Positions 1 to 10,667 are shown, numbered from the stretch's first letter. The stretch: 64,000 bases of DNA from Diplolepis rosae (GCA_030998225.1 JAPYXD010000698.1:3823001-3887000); one strand, 5' to 3'. Notes: generated by a model from the letters alone, not told the origin. A program made the numbers and translations.

Positions 1-686
1 TCTCTTCTCGGCATCTTAAAAGACAAATCTCCAAGCAGCTGTTTTTCTTCACAGACAAAAGCTGGCCAAACCTACCTGACAGGTCGAACGATCTATAAAA
101 TAATTTCTATATGAATGAACGTAAGCGCGTGGTGATCTTATAGGCTCGCACGCTCGCTTCTTTTTATATTTTTACACATTCTTTTATCCATTATTATTTC
201 TATTCATTATAATTTTTTAATTTTATATTCAATTAAAGACATTATTTTTATATAATAAATGTTAACTATAGAGATTTTCATTAATTAGAAATACTATTTT
301 CATTTCCTCTTAAGAAACAACTTCCTTTTTAAAAATTGTCATTTTTGTACTTTCACTTGTCAACCTTTATTTTAGATTTCATACAGATTTAACGAGGGGC
401 AAGTAAAGTATTGCCGTATAAGAACAAGACAGTGAAAGACCTGCGCTTCGGTAATAACTAGTCAGAGCCTTTCCCTCTGCTAGTACCGTGTTGCTAAACT
501 GCAAAAGCAAGCTACCAGCATCAGCAATTTCGCATCTATAATTCAGAGTCCACATCATTTTTGTATCGAAAAGTTTCAATTTTTGATAATCTTTCAAATA
601 ATTATACCTCATGAGATGTTCAACAACGTGGAACCTTTTTTATGTCGGATTCCAGTTCAAGGTCAACACGATCTTGGATGCATTTA
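1..686. other. AT-rich sequence, no feature recognised
   Basis: No repeat family shared with the rest of the window, no RNA gene and no convincing open frame is seen. Short frames on both strands near 380-800 lack any recognisable protein motif. Confidence 0.4.
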
Positions 687-985
687 TTAAGGCCATGAGA
701 CAACCGGACCACGTGGCTAGATTCCTACTTTACCGGCATTTTAAGTTGTGTAACTCCATTTACATGCAAAATGAGACCAGAGTTCAAAATTTGTGAAATT
801 AAGTAAAATCCACTAAGATAGGACTGTTTAGTCATACATTTATATTAAAATTAATTGTTTTGAAAGAATTTTTTTTCCTAATTATCAACATTCATGGCCA
901 AAAATACCTATTTGAGTGGATTTTATTACATTTTACAAATTTCCAATACGGTGTCTCATTTTGCATGGAACTAAGTTGAATGTAA
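687..985. mobile_element. TTAAGGCCAT-type palindromic MITE, right end lost
   Basis: The left end begins TTAA (687-690) followed by GGCCATG and carries a CACGTG at 710-715. Sequence from about 730-850 is repeated in inverted orientation at about 870-985, so the body is a long imperfect palindrome. The right terminus is missing and is replaced by the next element. A complete relative lies at 51135-51499. The family is non-autonomous with no coding capacity; TTAA target use is typical of piggyBac-type elements, which is only an analogy here. Confidence 0.7.
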
Positions 986-992
986 AGGAATC

Positions 993-1248
993 AAGGCCAT
1001 GGACCAACTGACGTCAGTAATTGCACTTAGAGTGTGTAAGTTTATTCGGAAAATAATAACTAAGATAGATTTTCGGTACCAGACTCACGAGGACAAAAGA
1101 GCCAAGGAGGTCTGTTTGGTACCAAAAATCCTAAAGCCAACTAAGAACATCAACCATATTTCAATATTAGTTAATAACTTTTAAGTAACCTTACATATTA
1201 TAATTGTAATTACCGACGTCACGTGGTCTGGTTGATTCATGGCCTTAA
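993..1248. mobile_element. TTAAGGCCAT-type palindromic MITE
   Basis: The left end AAGGCCATGG (from 993) and the right end CATGGCCTTAA (ending 1248) are inverted copies, each followed inward by a GACGTCA or CACGTG block. The element abuts the truncated relative to its left, so the pair may arise from insertion of one into the other or from recombination between ends. Confidence 0.65.
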
Positions 1249-2192
1249 TATATTTTTTGTGACTAAGAAAAATGATCGTTTTTGGAGCTTTTCCTTAAGA
1301 AAGAGAAGAGGTTTGTAGTGGGGAAAAATGGCTAAATCAGTATCGAGCGTCCACTAAAAGTTTGCCCTTCCACACATGTATATATATCTATTGAGTGTCG
1401 ACTGAAACCTTTACTTTAACGTGATTACTTACTATATGGGGTCAATGCCACAGAGTCCGTCCCGTGGCCCCACTTCACTTCTCTTGGCTGCTCTTCGCTT
1501 CCCTCGCGCTTCTCTATAGTCAATCGCCTTCTTTTCCCACCCCTTTTTCTCCCCCCTCCCGCCTCCCACCTCTCTCTTTTCTCTCATTCTTTCTTATTCT
1601 TTATCTTCTTTACTCTTTCTTCTTTCTTATTTTTCTCCTGCCATCCTCTCCCCCATTCCTTCGCGCAAACCATTTCTACATGAGTAACTAATTGTAAAAA
1701 TGCAAAATAACAAGGAAAAAAATTTCAACCAATGACTAACGTCTCACTTCATTATTATGTGTATAGCTTTTAAACGTTAAGTACCTTTAATCTAACCTTT
1801 ACTTCCTGGTTCTCAAAAACTGTCGATTTTAATAATTATCCACACCAATCAGAAATCAAAAGTGCAAAAAATATGCCCCCCCTCCCCCTTTCTTTTAAAG
1901 ATACTTTTTGGTCAATTTGAGCCCTTTTTGTGTTTTATTCAGTACCTAACAATACTGTATGTATTTTTGATTTATAAAAAAACGCGTGTTTTTTGTCAAA
2001 AATCATTTTATTTTTATTTCATTCAATGGCGGAAGGCTTACCATTAATAATGAAAAACATTATCATTCATATGACCTCCACGGCTACGTTTGCAGGACCA
2101 TGCTCTTTTCATGAAATTTCCCATTACATTTTCGCACATTTGGGGCTCTATTTCGTCGATAACGGCACGAATCTTCTCTTTGAGTTCTTGAA
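1249..2192. other. Unassigned stretch with pyrimidine-rich tract
   Basis: Roughly 1480-1660 is almost pure C and T on the + strand, and an open frame through it encodes a low-complexity Ser/Pro/Leu/Phe string that reflects the tract rather than a protein. The rest is AT-rich with no repeat or RNA gene seen. Confidence 0.4.
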
Positions 2193-2459
2193 TTGAGGCA
2201 CTTAGAGCAAAAGGAAAGTAAATATTGTTGTCATAGAAAAGTGAAACATAAATACGGTTTTAGCAAGAAGAAGACAAATCTTCTTCAGCGGTAAAGCGAA
2301 ACAAAATAAAGTTGGAGCATTAGTGAGACAAGTTTTCTTCAGCGGTAAAGCGAAACAAAATGACGTTTGAAGAAAAGTGTGACTCAGTTGTCTCGCTTTT
2401 GCTCCAACGTTAAAGTGAGAAAACCGAGTCGCTCTTTTCCTCCAACTTTTGGGTCTGAA

Positions 2460-2775
2460 AGAGTGATTGGACCGTATTGTTTTGAAAATAAGGCTGGAGC
2501 GGCTGTTTCGGTGAATGGGTTGCGCTATCGAACCATAATTAATGAATTTTTATGGCCAAAATTGGAAGATATGGATGTGAAACGATGTTTATTTCCAACA
2601 AGACAGCGCTTCGTCCCACACAAGTGGCGAAACCTTCGGTCCTTTGCGTAAAAAGTTCCCAGGCCGAGTGATTTCTCAAACGGCGATTACAATTGGCTTC
2701 CGAGATCATGCGATTTAACACCTCTAGACTTTTTTTTTGGGTTTACGTGAAAGATAAGGTTTATTCGTCTTAGTC
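2460..2775 (+). pseudogene. Transposase C-terminal fragment, Tc1/mariner superfamily (copy 1)
   Basis: Translation gives a run resembling the core of insect Tc1/mariner-family transposases (GPYxFENxAG, NEFLWPKLEDMDV). The segment then frameshifts, so the QQD catalytic stretch is destroyed, and the region of the final catalytic Asp lies in another frame. Only the distal half of the gene is present. It is a relic and cannot encode an enzyme. Confidence 0.75.
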
Positions 2776-2779
2776 ATTT

Positions 2780-3215
2780 GAGGCGCTTAGAGCAAAAGGA
2801 AAGGAAATATTGTTGTCATAGAAAAGTGAAACATAAAAGCGATTTGAGCAAAAGGAAGACAAGTCTTCTTCAGCCATGAAGTGAAACAAAATAAAGTTAG
2901 AGCACAAGAGAGGCAAATTTTGTTAGCGATAGAGCGAAACAATATGAAGTTGGAAGAAAAGAGCGACACGGTTGTCTCGCTTTAAGTTTGGAGCAAAAGC
3001 GGAACAACCGAGTCGCACATTTCATCCAACTTCATTTTGTTTCGCTTTACCGCTAAAGAAAACTTGTCTCTCCTTTGCTCCAACTTTATTTTGTTTCGCT
3101 TTACGGCCGGAGAAGACTTGTCTCCCTTTTGCTCCAACCGTTTTTGTGTTTCACTTTTCTATGACAACAATATTTACTTTTCTTTTGTTCCAACCGCTTC
3201 AATTCAAATTGTAGG
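2780..3215. repeat. Inverted pair of the array's non-coding block
   Basis: The block at about 2786-2965 (GAGCAAAAGGAAAG..., TTGTTGTCATAGAAAAGTG, AAGTGAAACAAAATAAAG) recurs in reverse complement at about 3010-3205. The two arms make a palindrome of roughly 430 bp. Elsewhere in the array the same block precedes each transposase fragment, so it could be the long terminal inverted repeat of the element that was amplified. Confidence 0.65.
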
Positions 3216-3281
3216 CCTTCTACTTAACATATCTCAAAAAACAGAATGACGAAACTATCACCACATCCAAAATTGCCCTTA

Positions 3282-3489
3282 TTAAGGCCATGTGATACTT
3301 TACCATATTAGCAATTCAGTTCTTACAGGTTTTTTTCATAATTTTTTATTTTCCAAATGAAGAATACTTCACGACGTCCGTCTCAATGATCTTCACGCCT
3401 GTGAAATATTATTTTGATAAATAAAAGATTGTGGAAAAAAACCTGTAGGAACTAAATTGCTCATATGGCAAAGTATTACATGCCCTTAA
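3282..3489. mobile_element. Short TTAA-flanked palindromic MITE
   Basis: It begins TTAAGGCCATGTGATACTTT and ends with a reverse-complementary block closing in CATGCCCTTAA. The arms also share the AATTGC/GCAATT and CCTGTAGGAACT-type blocks. It is 208 bp with no coding capacity and belongs to the same TTAAGG...CCTTAA group as many other elements in the window. Confidence 0.75.
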
Positions 3490-3762
3490 AAAACAATGAC
3501 CCTGTTGAAAAGCCCTTTAGGTCTTTATTTAGATTCCTGCATAGGTTTATGTGTGAGATTTTATACAGGATTTTCCAATTACTGGCTTCATTTTGAATAG
3601 CCCGCTCTTTTGGCAGCTGTCATAGTAAGAGGTGTCATTTTTTGACAGATGACAATTAAAAACTATGCCATTAATAAAAATGGAACGATACACGCTTCAA
3701 AAACGCATTAATGTTGTTATAATTCACTAAAAACATGCATTTAGGGCTCAGAAAACCCAAAA
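3490..3762. other. Unassigned spacer inside the array
   Basis: About 270 bp with no feature recognised. Its 3' end (from about 3740) already reads as upstream transposase sequence that continues into the next fragment. Confidence 0.35.
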
Positions 3763-4148
3763 ATGTTTATTGAAAAACCTCTCTTTCCGCAACGTGAAAC
3801 TGTTTGGTGCGGTTTATGGGCAGGAGTGATCATGACACCTTATTTTTTTGAAAATGAAGCTGGAGCGGCTGATTCGGTGAATGGGTTGCGCTATCGAACC
3901 ATAATTAATGAATTTTTATGGCCAAAATTGGAAGATATGGATGTGAACGTTGTTTATTTCCAACAAGACAGCGCTTCATCCCACACAAGTGGCGAAACCT
4001 TCGGTCTTTTGCGTGAAAAGTTTCCAGGCCGGATGATTTCTCAAACGGGGATTACAATTGGCTTCCGAGATCATGCGATTTAACACCTCTAGACTTTTTT
4101 CTTTGGGGTTACGTGAAAGATAAGGTTTATACGGATTCGTCTTAGTCA
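3763..4148 (+). pseudogene. Transposase C-terminal fragment (copy 2, longest)
   Basis: This is the most complete fragment in the array. It includes the EKPLFPQRxTVWCGLWAG stretch, then GPYFFENEAG-like sequence, NEFLWPKLEDMDV and the second catalytic motif YFQQDSA (an intact QQD). After the GR-ISQ motif a one-base frameshift moves the RSCDLTPLDFF motif, which holds the last catalytic Asp, into another frame. The N-terminal DNA-binding half is absent. The same frameshift is present in the other copies. Confidence 0.8.
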
Positions 4149-4151
4149 TTT

Positions 4152-4733
4152 GAGGCGCTTAGCGCAAAAGGAAAGTAAATATTCTTGTCATAGACAAGTG
4201 AAACATAAATGCGATTTGAGCAAAAGGAAGACAAGTCTTCTTCAGCCGTAAAGAGAAACAAAATAAAGTTGGAGCAAAGGAGAGACAAGTTTTCTCCAGC
4301 GGTAAAGCGAAACAAAATGAAGTTGAATAAAAAGTGCGACTCAGTTGTCTCGCTTTTGCTCCAACGTTAAAGTGAGATAACAGAGTCGCTCTTTTCCTCC
4401 AACTTTTTGGTCTGAAAGAGTGATTGGACCGTATTGTTTTGAAAATGAGGCCTGGAGCGGCTGTTTCTGTGAATGGGTTGCGCTATCGAATCATAATTAA
4501 TGAATTTTTATGGCCAAAATTGGAAGATATGGATGTGAACGATGTTTATTTCCAACAAGACAGCGCTTCGTGCCACACAAATGGCGAAACCATCGGTCTT
4601 TTGCGTGAAAAGTTCCCAGGCCGAGTGATTTCTCAAACGGCGATTACAATTGGCTTCCGAGATCATGCGATTTGACACCTCTAGACTTTTTTTTTTGGGC
4701 TTACGTGAAAGATAAGGTTTATTCGCCTTAGTC
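4152..4733 (+). repeat. Array unit with transposase fragment (copy 3)
   Basis: A non-coding block (4152-4415) is followed by a transposase fragment (4415-4733) with an intact QQDSASCHT second catalytic motif and the same downstream frameshift as the other copies. It resembles the 2193-2775 unit closely, consistent with duplication of the whole unit rather than independent insertions. Confidence 0.75.
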
Positions 4734-4736
4734 ATT

Positions 4737-5290
4737 TGAGGCGCTTAGAGCAAAAGGAAAGGAAATATTGTTGTCATAGAAAAGTGAAACATAAAAGCGA
4801 TTTGAGCAAAAGGAAGACGAATCTTCTTCAGCGGTAAAGCGAAACAAAATAAAGTTGGAGCAAAAGAGAGACAAGTTTTCTTCATCGGTAAAGCGAAACA
4901 AAATGAAGTTTGAAGAAAAGTGTGACTCAGTTGTCTCGCTTTTGCTCCAACGTTAAAGTGAGATAACAGAGTCGCTCTTTTCCTCCAACTTTTTGGTCTG
5001 AAAGACTGATTGGACCGTATTGTTTTGAAAATGAGACTGGAAACGCTGTCAATGTCAATGGGTTGCGTTATCGGGACATGTTGACAAAGTTTTTTGGCCT
5101 ATTATTATTGATGATATGGATGTGAGTGATATGTGATTGTAAGAGGACAGTACAACATGCCACATAGCCATTAAAACATTGAATTTATTGCGAACAAACT
5201 TTCCTGATCGAATAATTTCGCGTAATTCTGCAGTCAACTGGCCGCCTAGATCGTATGATTTAACGCCGTTAGACTATTGGGTTATTAAGT
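4737..5290 (+). pseudogene. Array unit joined to a diverged transposase C-terminus (copy 4)
   Basis: The block from 4737 matches the other units up to about 5030. After that the transposase part diverges and reads FPDRIISRNSA-NWPPRSYDLTPLDYW, including the last catalytic Asp, with a stop in the middle. This end therefore comes from a different, less altered member of the same transposase family. It marks the right boundary of the array. Confidence 0.7.
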
Positions 5291-5309
5291 ATGAAGTTGA
5301 AATTTCGGA

Positions 5310-6290
5310 TTCAAAAGTTTGATTTATTGTTCCTTGAATAAAATAGATAGAATTAGATAGAAGCCTGGAGAACAAGAACCGATGAAAGCGCGGAAGGCAT
5401 TTTCGACAGCCTGTTGGGAATTGAATATTTTTCCTTGTAAGAAGTTATCCAAATTCTGCAACAAATGATAATCAGTTGGTGTAAGATCCGGCGAAAATGG
5501 AGGATGATCGATAGTTTCCAAATCCAATTCCAGTATTTTTAATTGCATCCGATTTGCAGTGTGTGTTACTGGGCCGTGTGTTGTCTTCGGCAACATTTTT
5601 GGCGCTGTTGGGCCAGTGTTGGACGGTATCTGACCTCGCACTTGGGAAGTAGTAACCATGAGCTTCTTTTGATGAGTATTTAGTTTTGGGCTGTATTTTG
5701 GTGCTTCATCCGGATCTAATCAGCTTGCTGAACCCTACGATTTTCATAAAGGATCCATCTTTCATCACAAGTAACGATACGATGCAGAAATTGCTATCCT
5801 TTATTCCACAAAAGTAAAGAAACGCAAGCATCGAAACGTTTTCTCATCTGATGTGCGTTTAATTCGTGCGGAACTCATCTGTCAAGCATTTTTACTTTGT
5901 TGATTTGACTCAAATGATTCAACATGGTTGGAATAGGAACACCAAATTTTGATCCTATAACTCACGAATAGTTTAAGATGTGTCACTCTTTACAATAGTT
6001 TTCAGTTCATCATTATTTACTTTGGGTTGGTATCTTCCACGTGGTTCATTTTTAAAGCTGAAATCCCCAGAACAAAATTTCGCAAACCAAAACGATACTG
6101 TGCTATGGCTATTAATGACCCAATATTTCTTGTAGGGCTATGAAAATTATCAAGTCTATGCAGAAAATCCAAAATCCATTGAAGCTTTGAAAACCAATAT
6201 CTGACGCGTAATTGGTGAAATAGAGCCACAATTATGCAAAAATATGATCGAAAATTTCGACAACAGGATCGACGTTTTTAAACGTGGTCG
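5310..6290 (-). pseudogene. mariner (DD34D) transposase relic
   Basis: Read on the minus strand, the segment shows the mariner order of motifs with several frameshifts and stops: a KIDKVK...W.PHELN-like linker (about 5840-5900), the first catalytic motif RIVTCDERWILYENR (about 5730-5790), and the C-terminal HPPFSPDLTPTDYHLLQNLDNFLQGKIFN block (about 5430-5540) with the third catalytic Asp. The final 111 residues are open from 5659 to 5324. Family knowledge: intact mariner transposases are about 340-350 residues and cut and paste at TA. This copy is inactive; terminal repeats were not resolved. Confidence 0.8.
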
Positions 6291-7898
6291 TTGTGAGCAT
6301 TTGTCCGATATTATTTTTCATTCATAAATTGTGAACTTTCAACATTATATGTCAATAAATGAATACAGAAAATTAATTCAAAATATACTATGTTACAATT
6401 TATGTAAAAATGTGTCATACCTATTGATAATTGATTTTTTGTCCGGCGTATACCGAAAGTTAACCTTGAAAATAGCGTTTTACGTGCGGGAAAATTTTAA
6501 GTGTGCGGAAAATTTAAAGAAACTTAAAATTTTACCGCACTAGTGCGGGAAAATCAACTTTTTGCACGTATACAGCAAACAAAAAATACCGTTCGTATCA
6601 CGTGCGGAACGTATTTAACAAGACATATAGGTATCTCCTACCGATTGTATTCTGTCATATAAGGGTACTTTTACTTTCTAAATTGAAAAAAAAGACAATA
6701 TTTAAATATTTAAAAAAAAACTATTTTATTTATAATTATAATTTTTTTCATACATTGTTAACAATGGTTTAAGGTGTATAAAAAAATTTTTTTGGGCACT
6801 TTTAATTACTTTTTACCACGGCAGAGGGCGTCTTCCAAAAGATGCATTTTAATTTGCGGGACACTTTTATGCCTTCCCGTAACAAATTTATTTAAAATTG
6901 CAACGCGATTTAATTCATGAGATTTGAAACTAAACAATAAACCTTTAAAAAGTTAATTTTTTTATATTTGTATGGCCTTTATATAAGCGATTTTATAAAA
7001 TGTTTGAAAAAACGCCTGTTTTGGGGATGAATTTACCCCTGTACTAAAAAGATGGGGTGGTTTTTTTTAACTTTTTAGAGGTTTATTTACTAGTTGTTTG
7101 TATAAAGTATCAAAAAAATGTTGGTTTACTGAGATTGGTTTAGTAGATTTTGAGAAAAACTTCTCCCAGATTTGAAAAACGCGTTTAAAGTTTTTCTACT
7201 ATAATTTTATTCAATAAAAGGGTCATAATTACATTCTTTCTATTTCGAATTTCTTGATAAAATTTTAGGGCAGTATTTCTATGATACTAAGGAACATTTT
7301 TACGTAAAAAAAAATCGATTTTTTGAAAATGTAGAAACTAAAAGTCCCCTTGATAAATAAATATTGTATTTTACATCAGAAAGAAAACTGTGCAAACAGA
7401 TTCATAAAAAAATGATTAAAATGTTAATTTCTGGATTATCTGAAATATTAAAGTTAAAATTCCTTTCTCAAGAGAAAACAGTTAATTTTGATTTATTTCT
7501 AGATATTTAAAAATTATTTAAAGGTTGTTTTATCATTCTCTTCTTCAGTCCAACATCTCTCATTCTGACAGGTAGTGATTATTTTTTGCAATATTGTTGA
7601 AATGCGCTTATATTGTTGTCATAATGATAATAGAAATTGAAGAAGATCTTTACAGTCTTGAGGCCTTGATTTTGTGGTAGATAAGAAATTCAAGGTTAAA
7701 AATAAAAATTATGAAGAATCCAGAAAATGTATCTACTAAATTTTCAATTCTCTCATCTGCGAATTTTTTTCATTTTTTTAATGCTTAATCATAATTTATT
7801 GTCACCAATTATTGAAATTTTAAATTCACGCAATTTCGAACTTCAAATTTTATTTATATTAATAATGGAACAGGACTTGTATCGACCCTTAGTGTTAA
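6291..7898. other. AT-rich sequence with unclassified short inverted repeats
   Basis: Around 6480-6610 the phrase GTGCGGGAAAA recurs in both orientations, suggesting a decayed hairpin element. Around 7173-7195 is the block AAAACGCGTTTAAAGTTTT shared with several TTAA elements. The 3' edge (from about 7866) carries the outer end of the hammerhead-bearing repeat. No gene is seen. Confidence 0.35.
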
Positions 7899-7967
7899 TA
7901 TTCAAATATTGTTGATGTTCTTGGTTGGCTTTAGGGTCCAGGAAAAATGTAACTCAAAGTTTCATAT

Positions 7968-8012
7968 TTTCAAACGTTTCGACTCAGATTGGAGTCCTCA
8001 TCAGTGAGAATT
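7968..8012 (-). ncRNA. Hammerhead-ribozyme-like motif (left arm)
   Basis: On the minus strand the order is TCA, CTGATGA, stem II (G-G-ACTC / GAGT-C around a six-base loop), GAAAC, GTT, TGA. This matches hammerhead topology with cleavage expected after GTT. It is the mirror image of the motif at 8341-8386. Confidence 0.55.
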
Positions 8013-8340
8013 TAATTCTGTTATATGATTAAGTAGACCGACATTGTTGGTGAAAAAATAATTGGAGTGACACAATCACAAATATCCTTTTTTTTTTCTT
8101 TCTTTTATTGCGTCGCGAAAAGGGTGACCACATAATTTTTGTAAAAGTAAACTTATCCCTACGGATTTTTCTTCAAAACTCTAAATCCGTAGGGATAAGT
8201 TTACTTTTACAAAAATTATGTGGTCACCCTTTTCGCGACGCAATAAAAGAAAGAAAAAAAAAAAGGATATTTGTGATTGTGTCACTCCAATTATTTTTTC
8301 ACCAACAATGTCGGTCTACTTAATCATATAACAGAATTAA

Positions 8341-8386
8341 ATTCTCACTGATGAGGACTCCAATCTGAGTCGAAACGTTTGAAAAT
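8341..8386 (+). ncRNA. Hammerhead-ribozyme-like motif (right arm)
   Basis: Core CTGATGA at 8348-8354 and GAAAC at 8372-8376 flank stem II: 8355 or 8356 pairs with 8371, and 8357-8360 pairs with 8367-8370, around loop 8361-8366. The putative cleavage triplet GTT is 8377-8379. Stem I pairs 8380-8382 with 8345-8347 and, past one mismatch, 8384-8386 with 8341-8343. Stem III would be the self-complementary ACGT, which can pair only in a dimer, as in minimal hammerheads of Penelope-like elements. Activity is inferred, not shown. Confidence 0.6.
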
Positions 8387-8456
8387 ATGAAACTTTGAGT
8401 TACATTTTTTCCTGGACCCTAAAGCCAACCAAGAACATCAACAATATTTGAATATT

Positions 8457-9520
8457 TATTTATATTGTTCTTTGAAATAGATGCGTTTGTTCAAATAAAC
8501 TTTGTGTCCTTCAATTCATCTTTTCAATGATTATGAATCAATTTTTTGTCTTGATTGCAAATTTACTTTGAAGTTAACATTCAACTTGTTTTTATACCGA
8601 AGGATCTTGGAAATTCCTGGAAAGTAGCCTTTTATTTATTATTTATGTTCTAGATGGGATTACTAAAGACACGTTTTTAGGTCCTTTTGTATAAAAATGA
8701 AGATAGTGCTTGACAGGTTTAATAATCATTGCATAGCAAATCAGTTTCCGAAAATCCGGATTAACTCTAGGATTAAATGTTACCAAAAATGTATTTTCTT
8801 ATTTGGAGAAAAAATAAAGACCAGTCCAGTTATGATAAGTTAATTAAATTTTCTAAAAAACATAAAAATGTAAAAATATCCTATTTATTCAGTCAGTGGT
8901 TCCAGTTCAACGACTTAAGTTGTTGTCAGAATTTCGTATTTACGTCTTTGGTTCACGTGAACGTATTTCTGTCCAAAATAATTCAAAAAATGGAATACAA
9001 ATTTTCAAGTATATAAAGCCTATGAAAACTTTCCTACACAATTCTGTTATTAATTTTGACGTTAAAATTTGTCGACAATTATGGAGACTTTCTATTTTGT
9101 TTCATTAAAGTCGCTTTCCTTTGAATATTTACTGGGAAATAACCATTTGAGTTACACTAATGAAAGTTGGTAAGTCTGCTTCTGCACCTTATCAACCCCT
9201 AACTATTAAATCATCATGAGTTTGATCTTGAAGTGTTCAAGAAAACTTATCTCTGTTGCATAAACTACAAATATTACAAAAAATCCATTTCTATATGTAA
9301 ATGGTGCGATTAGAAAGCAATGAAAAAAAGTTTTGGTCCAAAATTCTTGTATATTTAAATGTTTATGAAAAATATAGATTATACATACTTGTGACCCTTT
9401 TTTACAAACAAAAAAATGGGTAACCTCGACTAATACTTTCTCTCAGTGCGAAAAATTGCACAAAATGTATTATTTATTTTTCTTATAGTGTCTCTTACCG
9501 ATAAATCCTTCTCTAAGGTT
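8457..9520. other. AT-rich sequence, no feature recognised
   Basis: No repeat shared with other parts of the window and no coding signature. Overlapping short frames near 8777-9108 have low-complexity AT-driven composition. Confidence 0.35.
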
Positions 9521-9960
9521 TGTTTTGACCGCAGTTTCTCAGGGAAAGCTGAAGATTTTATTCAAGGACAGACTTGCTGAGAACAACCCTGCGTCTCGTC
9601 GACCACAACGACAGGCGTCGTTGCTACTCTATCTCAGAGTTCAGATCTGTAAAATATGCTTCCAGGAAATAGGTGCCTCGGGATCATCGGCCCTTACAGT
9701 TATTTCAGTTATTTTGCGGCGGCAGCAGCTATTTTAAAATATATATATGTGCACAGAGAATATATCGTAGGGAGGGTGCATTTAACGAAACGTCGTACTG
9801 AGGAAAAGAGCGATATGTAGTGAAGAGGAGAGGAAAAGAGCAAGGGAAGAGGGAAGGGAAGAGAAGAGAAGGGAAGCAGACAGAAAAGATGTCGAAGAGG
9901 AGTGAGAGGGAAAGAGTGAGAAAGACACAAAGGGGTTGGTATTTATAGTTCGTCAACGGT
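9521..9960. other. GC-richer island followed by a polypurine tract
   Basis: Sequence at 9521-9730 is GC-richer than its surroundings and not repeated in the window. It is followed at about 9800-9935 by an almost uninterrupted A/G tract (GAAGAGGAGAGGAAAAGAGC-type). No protein family is recognised. The island could be part of a promoter, UTR or exon of a host gene. Confidence 0.35.
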
Positions 9961-10664
9961 CCTGCATCTAGATTCTAGAATCTTTGGAACATATACCTAT
10001 ATATGCTGGAGGGGTTACCCTCCCTTTCCCTTTCCTAACCTCATGTCATCAAGCTGTTTAAGGAATTTTCTATCATTAGAATGAGTATTTCTATCTCTCT
10101 TCAACCGACTAGTCTGATAGTATAATCTATACTCAAGTAAATATCCTCTACTTTCCTCAAACTTATTATTATTTTCCTCTATATTTGGTTGGCCCAATGT
10201 ATTCTGAGGTCTCAGGTCGCATGAGAATCATTGTTTTAATATGCAGTACCATAAAACAAACGAAACATGAGGTTTTGTGACAAAGTTCTCTAAAGGCAAG
10301 CATGATCTTTTGAACTCTGTTTTTAAAATACCAGCTATATGTAGTTTGATGTTCTTATTTTCATTCCAGCTGGGGTACAATTTTTACTGATCGAAAAAAC
10401 AGTACTTATTTATACAACTTGACTTTTTGATAGATTTTATAATAAGTTCAGTTCAATCAACATCAACTATTTTCCAGTAAAATCTACTAAACTTGGATTT
10501 TTTCGTATTTTGTAGATTTTACTGCACGGTGAGAGAAATGTACAAAAACCTGTTGATTGAACTGAACTTCTTGTAATATCTACTATAAGTCACGTTCTAA
10601 CATAAGTACCGAATTCACTGTAAATTTTACGAATCTTTTTCCTTTGTGTAGGTACATCACATAT
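9961..10664. other. No feature recognised
   Basis: Mixed AT-rich sequence. Around 10430-10580 short inverted phrases (TTCAGTTCAATCAACA and its complement, plus AGTAGATTTTACT-like blocks) suggest an old MITE of about 130 bp, but its termini are not clear. Confidence 0.3.
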
Positions 10665-10667
10665 ACT

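Larger units (their letters stand above)
2193..5290 (+). repeat. Tandem-like array of composite units carrying transposase fragments
   Basis: Units of about 585 bp consist of a non-coding block of about 260 bp (repeating phrases such as GAGCAAAAGGAAAG and AAAGCGAAACAAAAT) followed by about 310 bp of the C-terminal half of a Tc1/mariner-superfamily transposase. Units start near 2193, 4152 and 4737. Near 2780-3215 the non-coding block occurs as an inverted pair without transposase. A MITE (3282-3489) and a further transposase fragment (3763-4148) interrupt the array. Confidence 0.75.
7899..8456. repeat. 558-bp near-perfect palindrome of two hammerhead-bearing repeats
   Basis: The left arm (7899-8166) and right arm (8184-8452) are reverse complements with about 17 nt between them; I noticed only one-base differences. 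Each arm runs from a common outer end (GTTGATGTTCTTGGTTGGC...) through TTTAGGGTCC, a hammerhead-like motif and a segment peculiar to this copy. The high arm identity suggests a recent origin. The outer segments recur singly near 38, 46, 53 and 54 kb. Confidence 0.85.

Noticed and set aside
1464..1691. Protein encoded in the C/T-rich tract
   Set aside because: A low-complexity pyrimidine tract gives a Ser/Pro/Leu/Phe string with no domain.
9808..9935. Polypurine tract as an LTR-retroelement priming site
   Set aside because: It is too long, and no LTR, integrase or reverse transcriptase lies next to it; it is better described as a simple purine-rich repeat.
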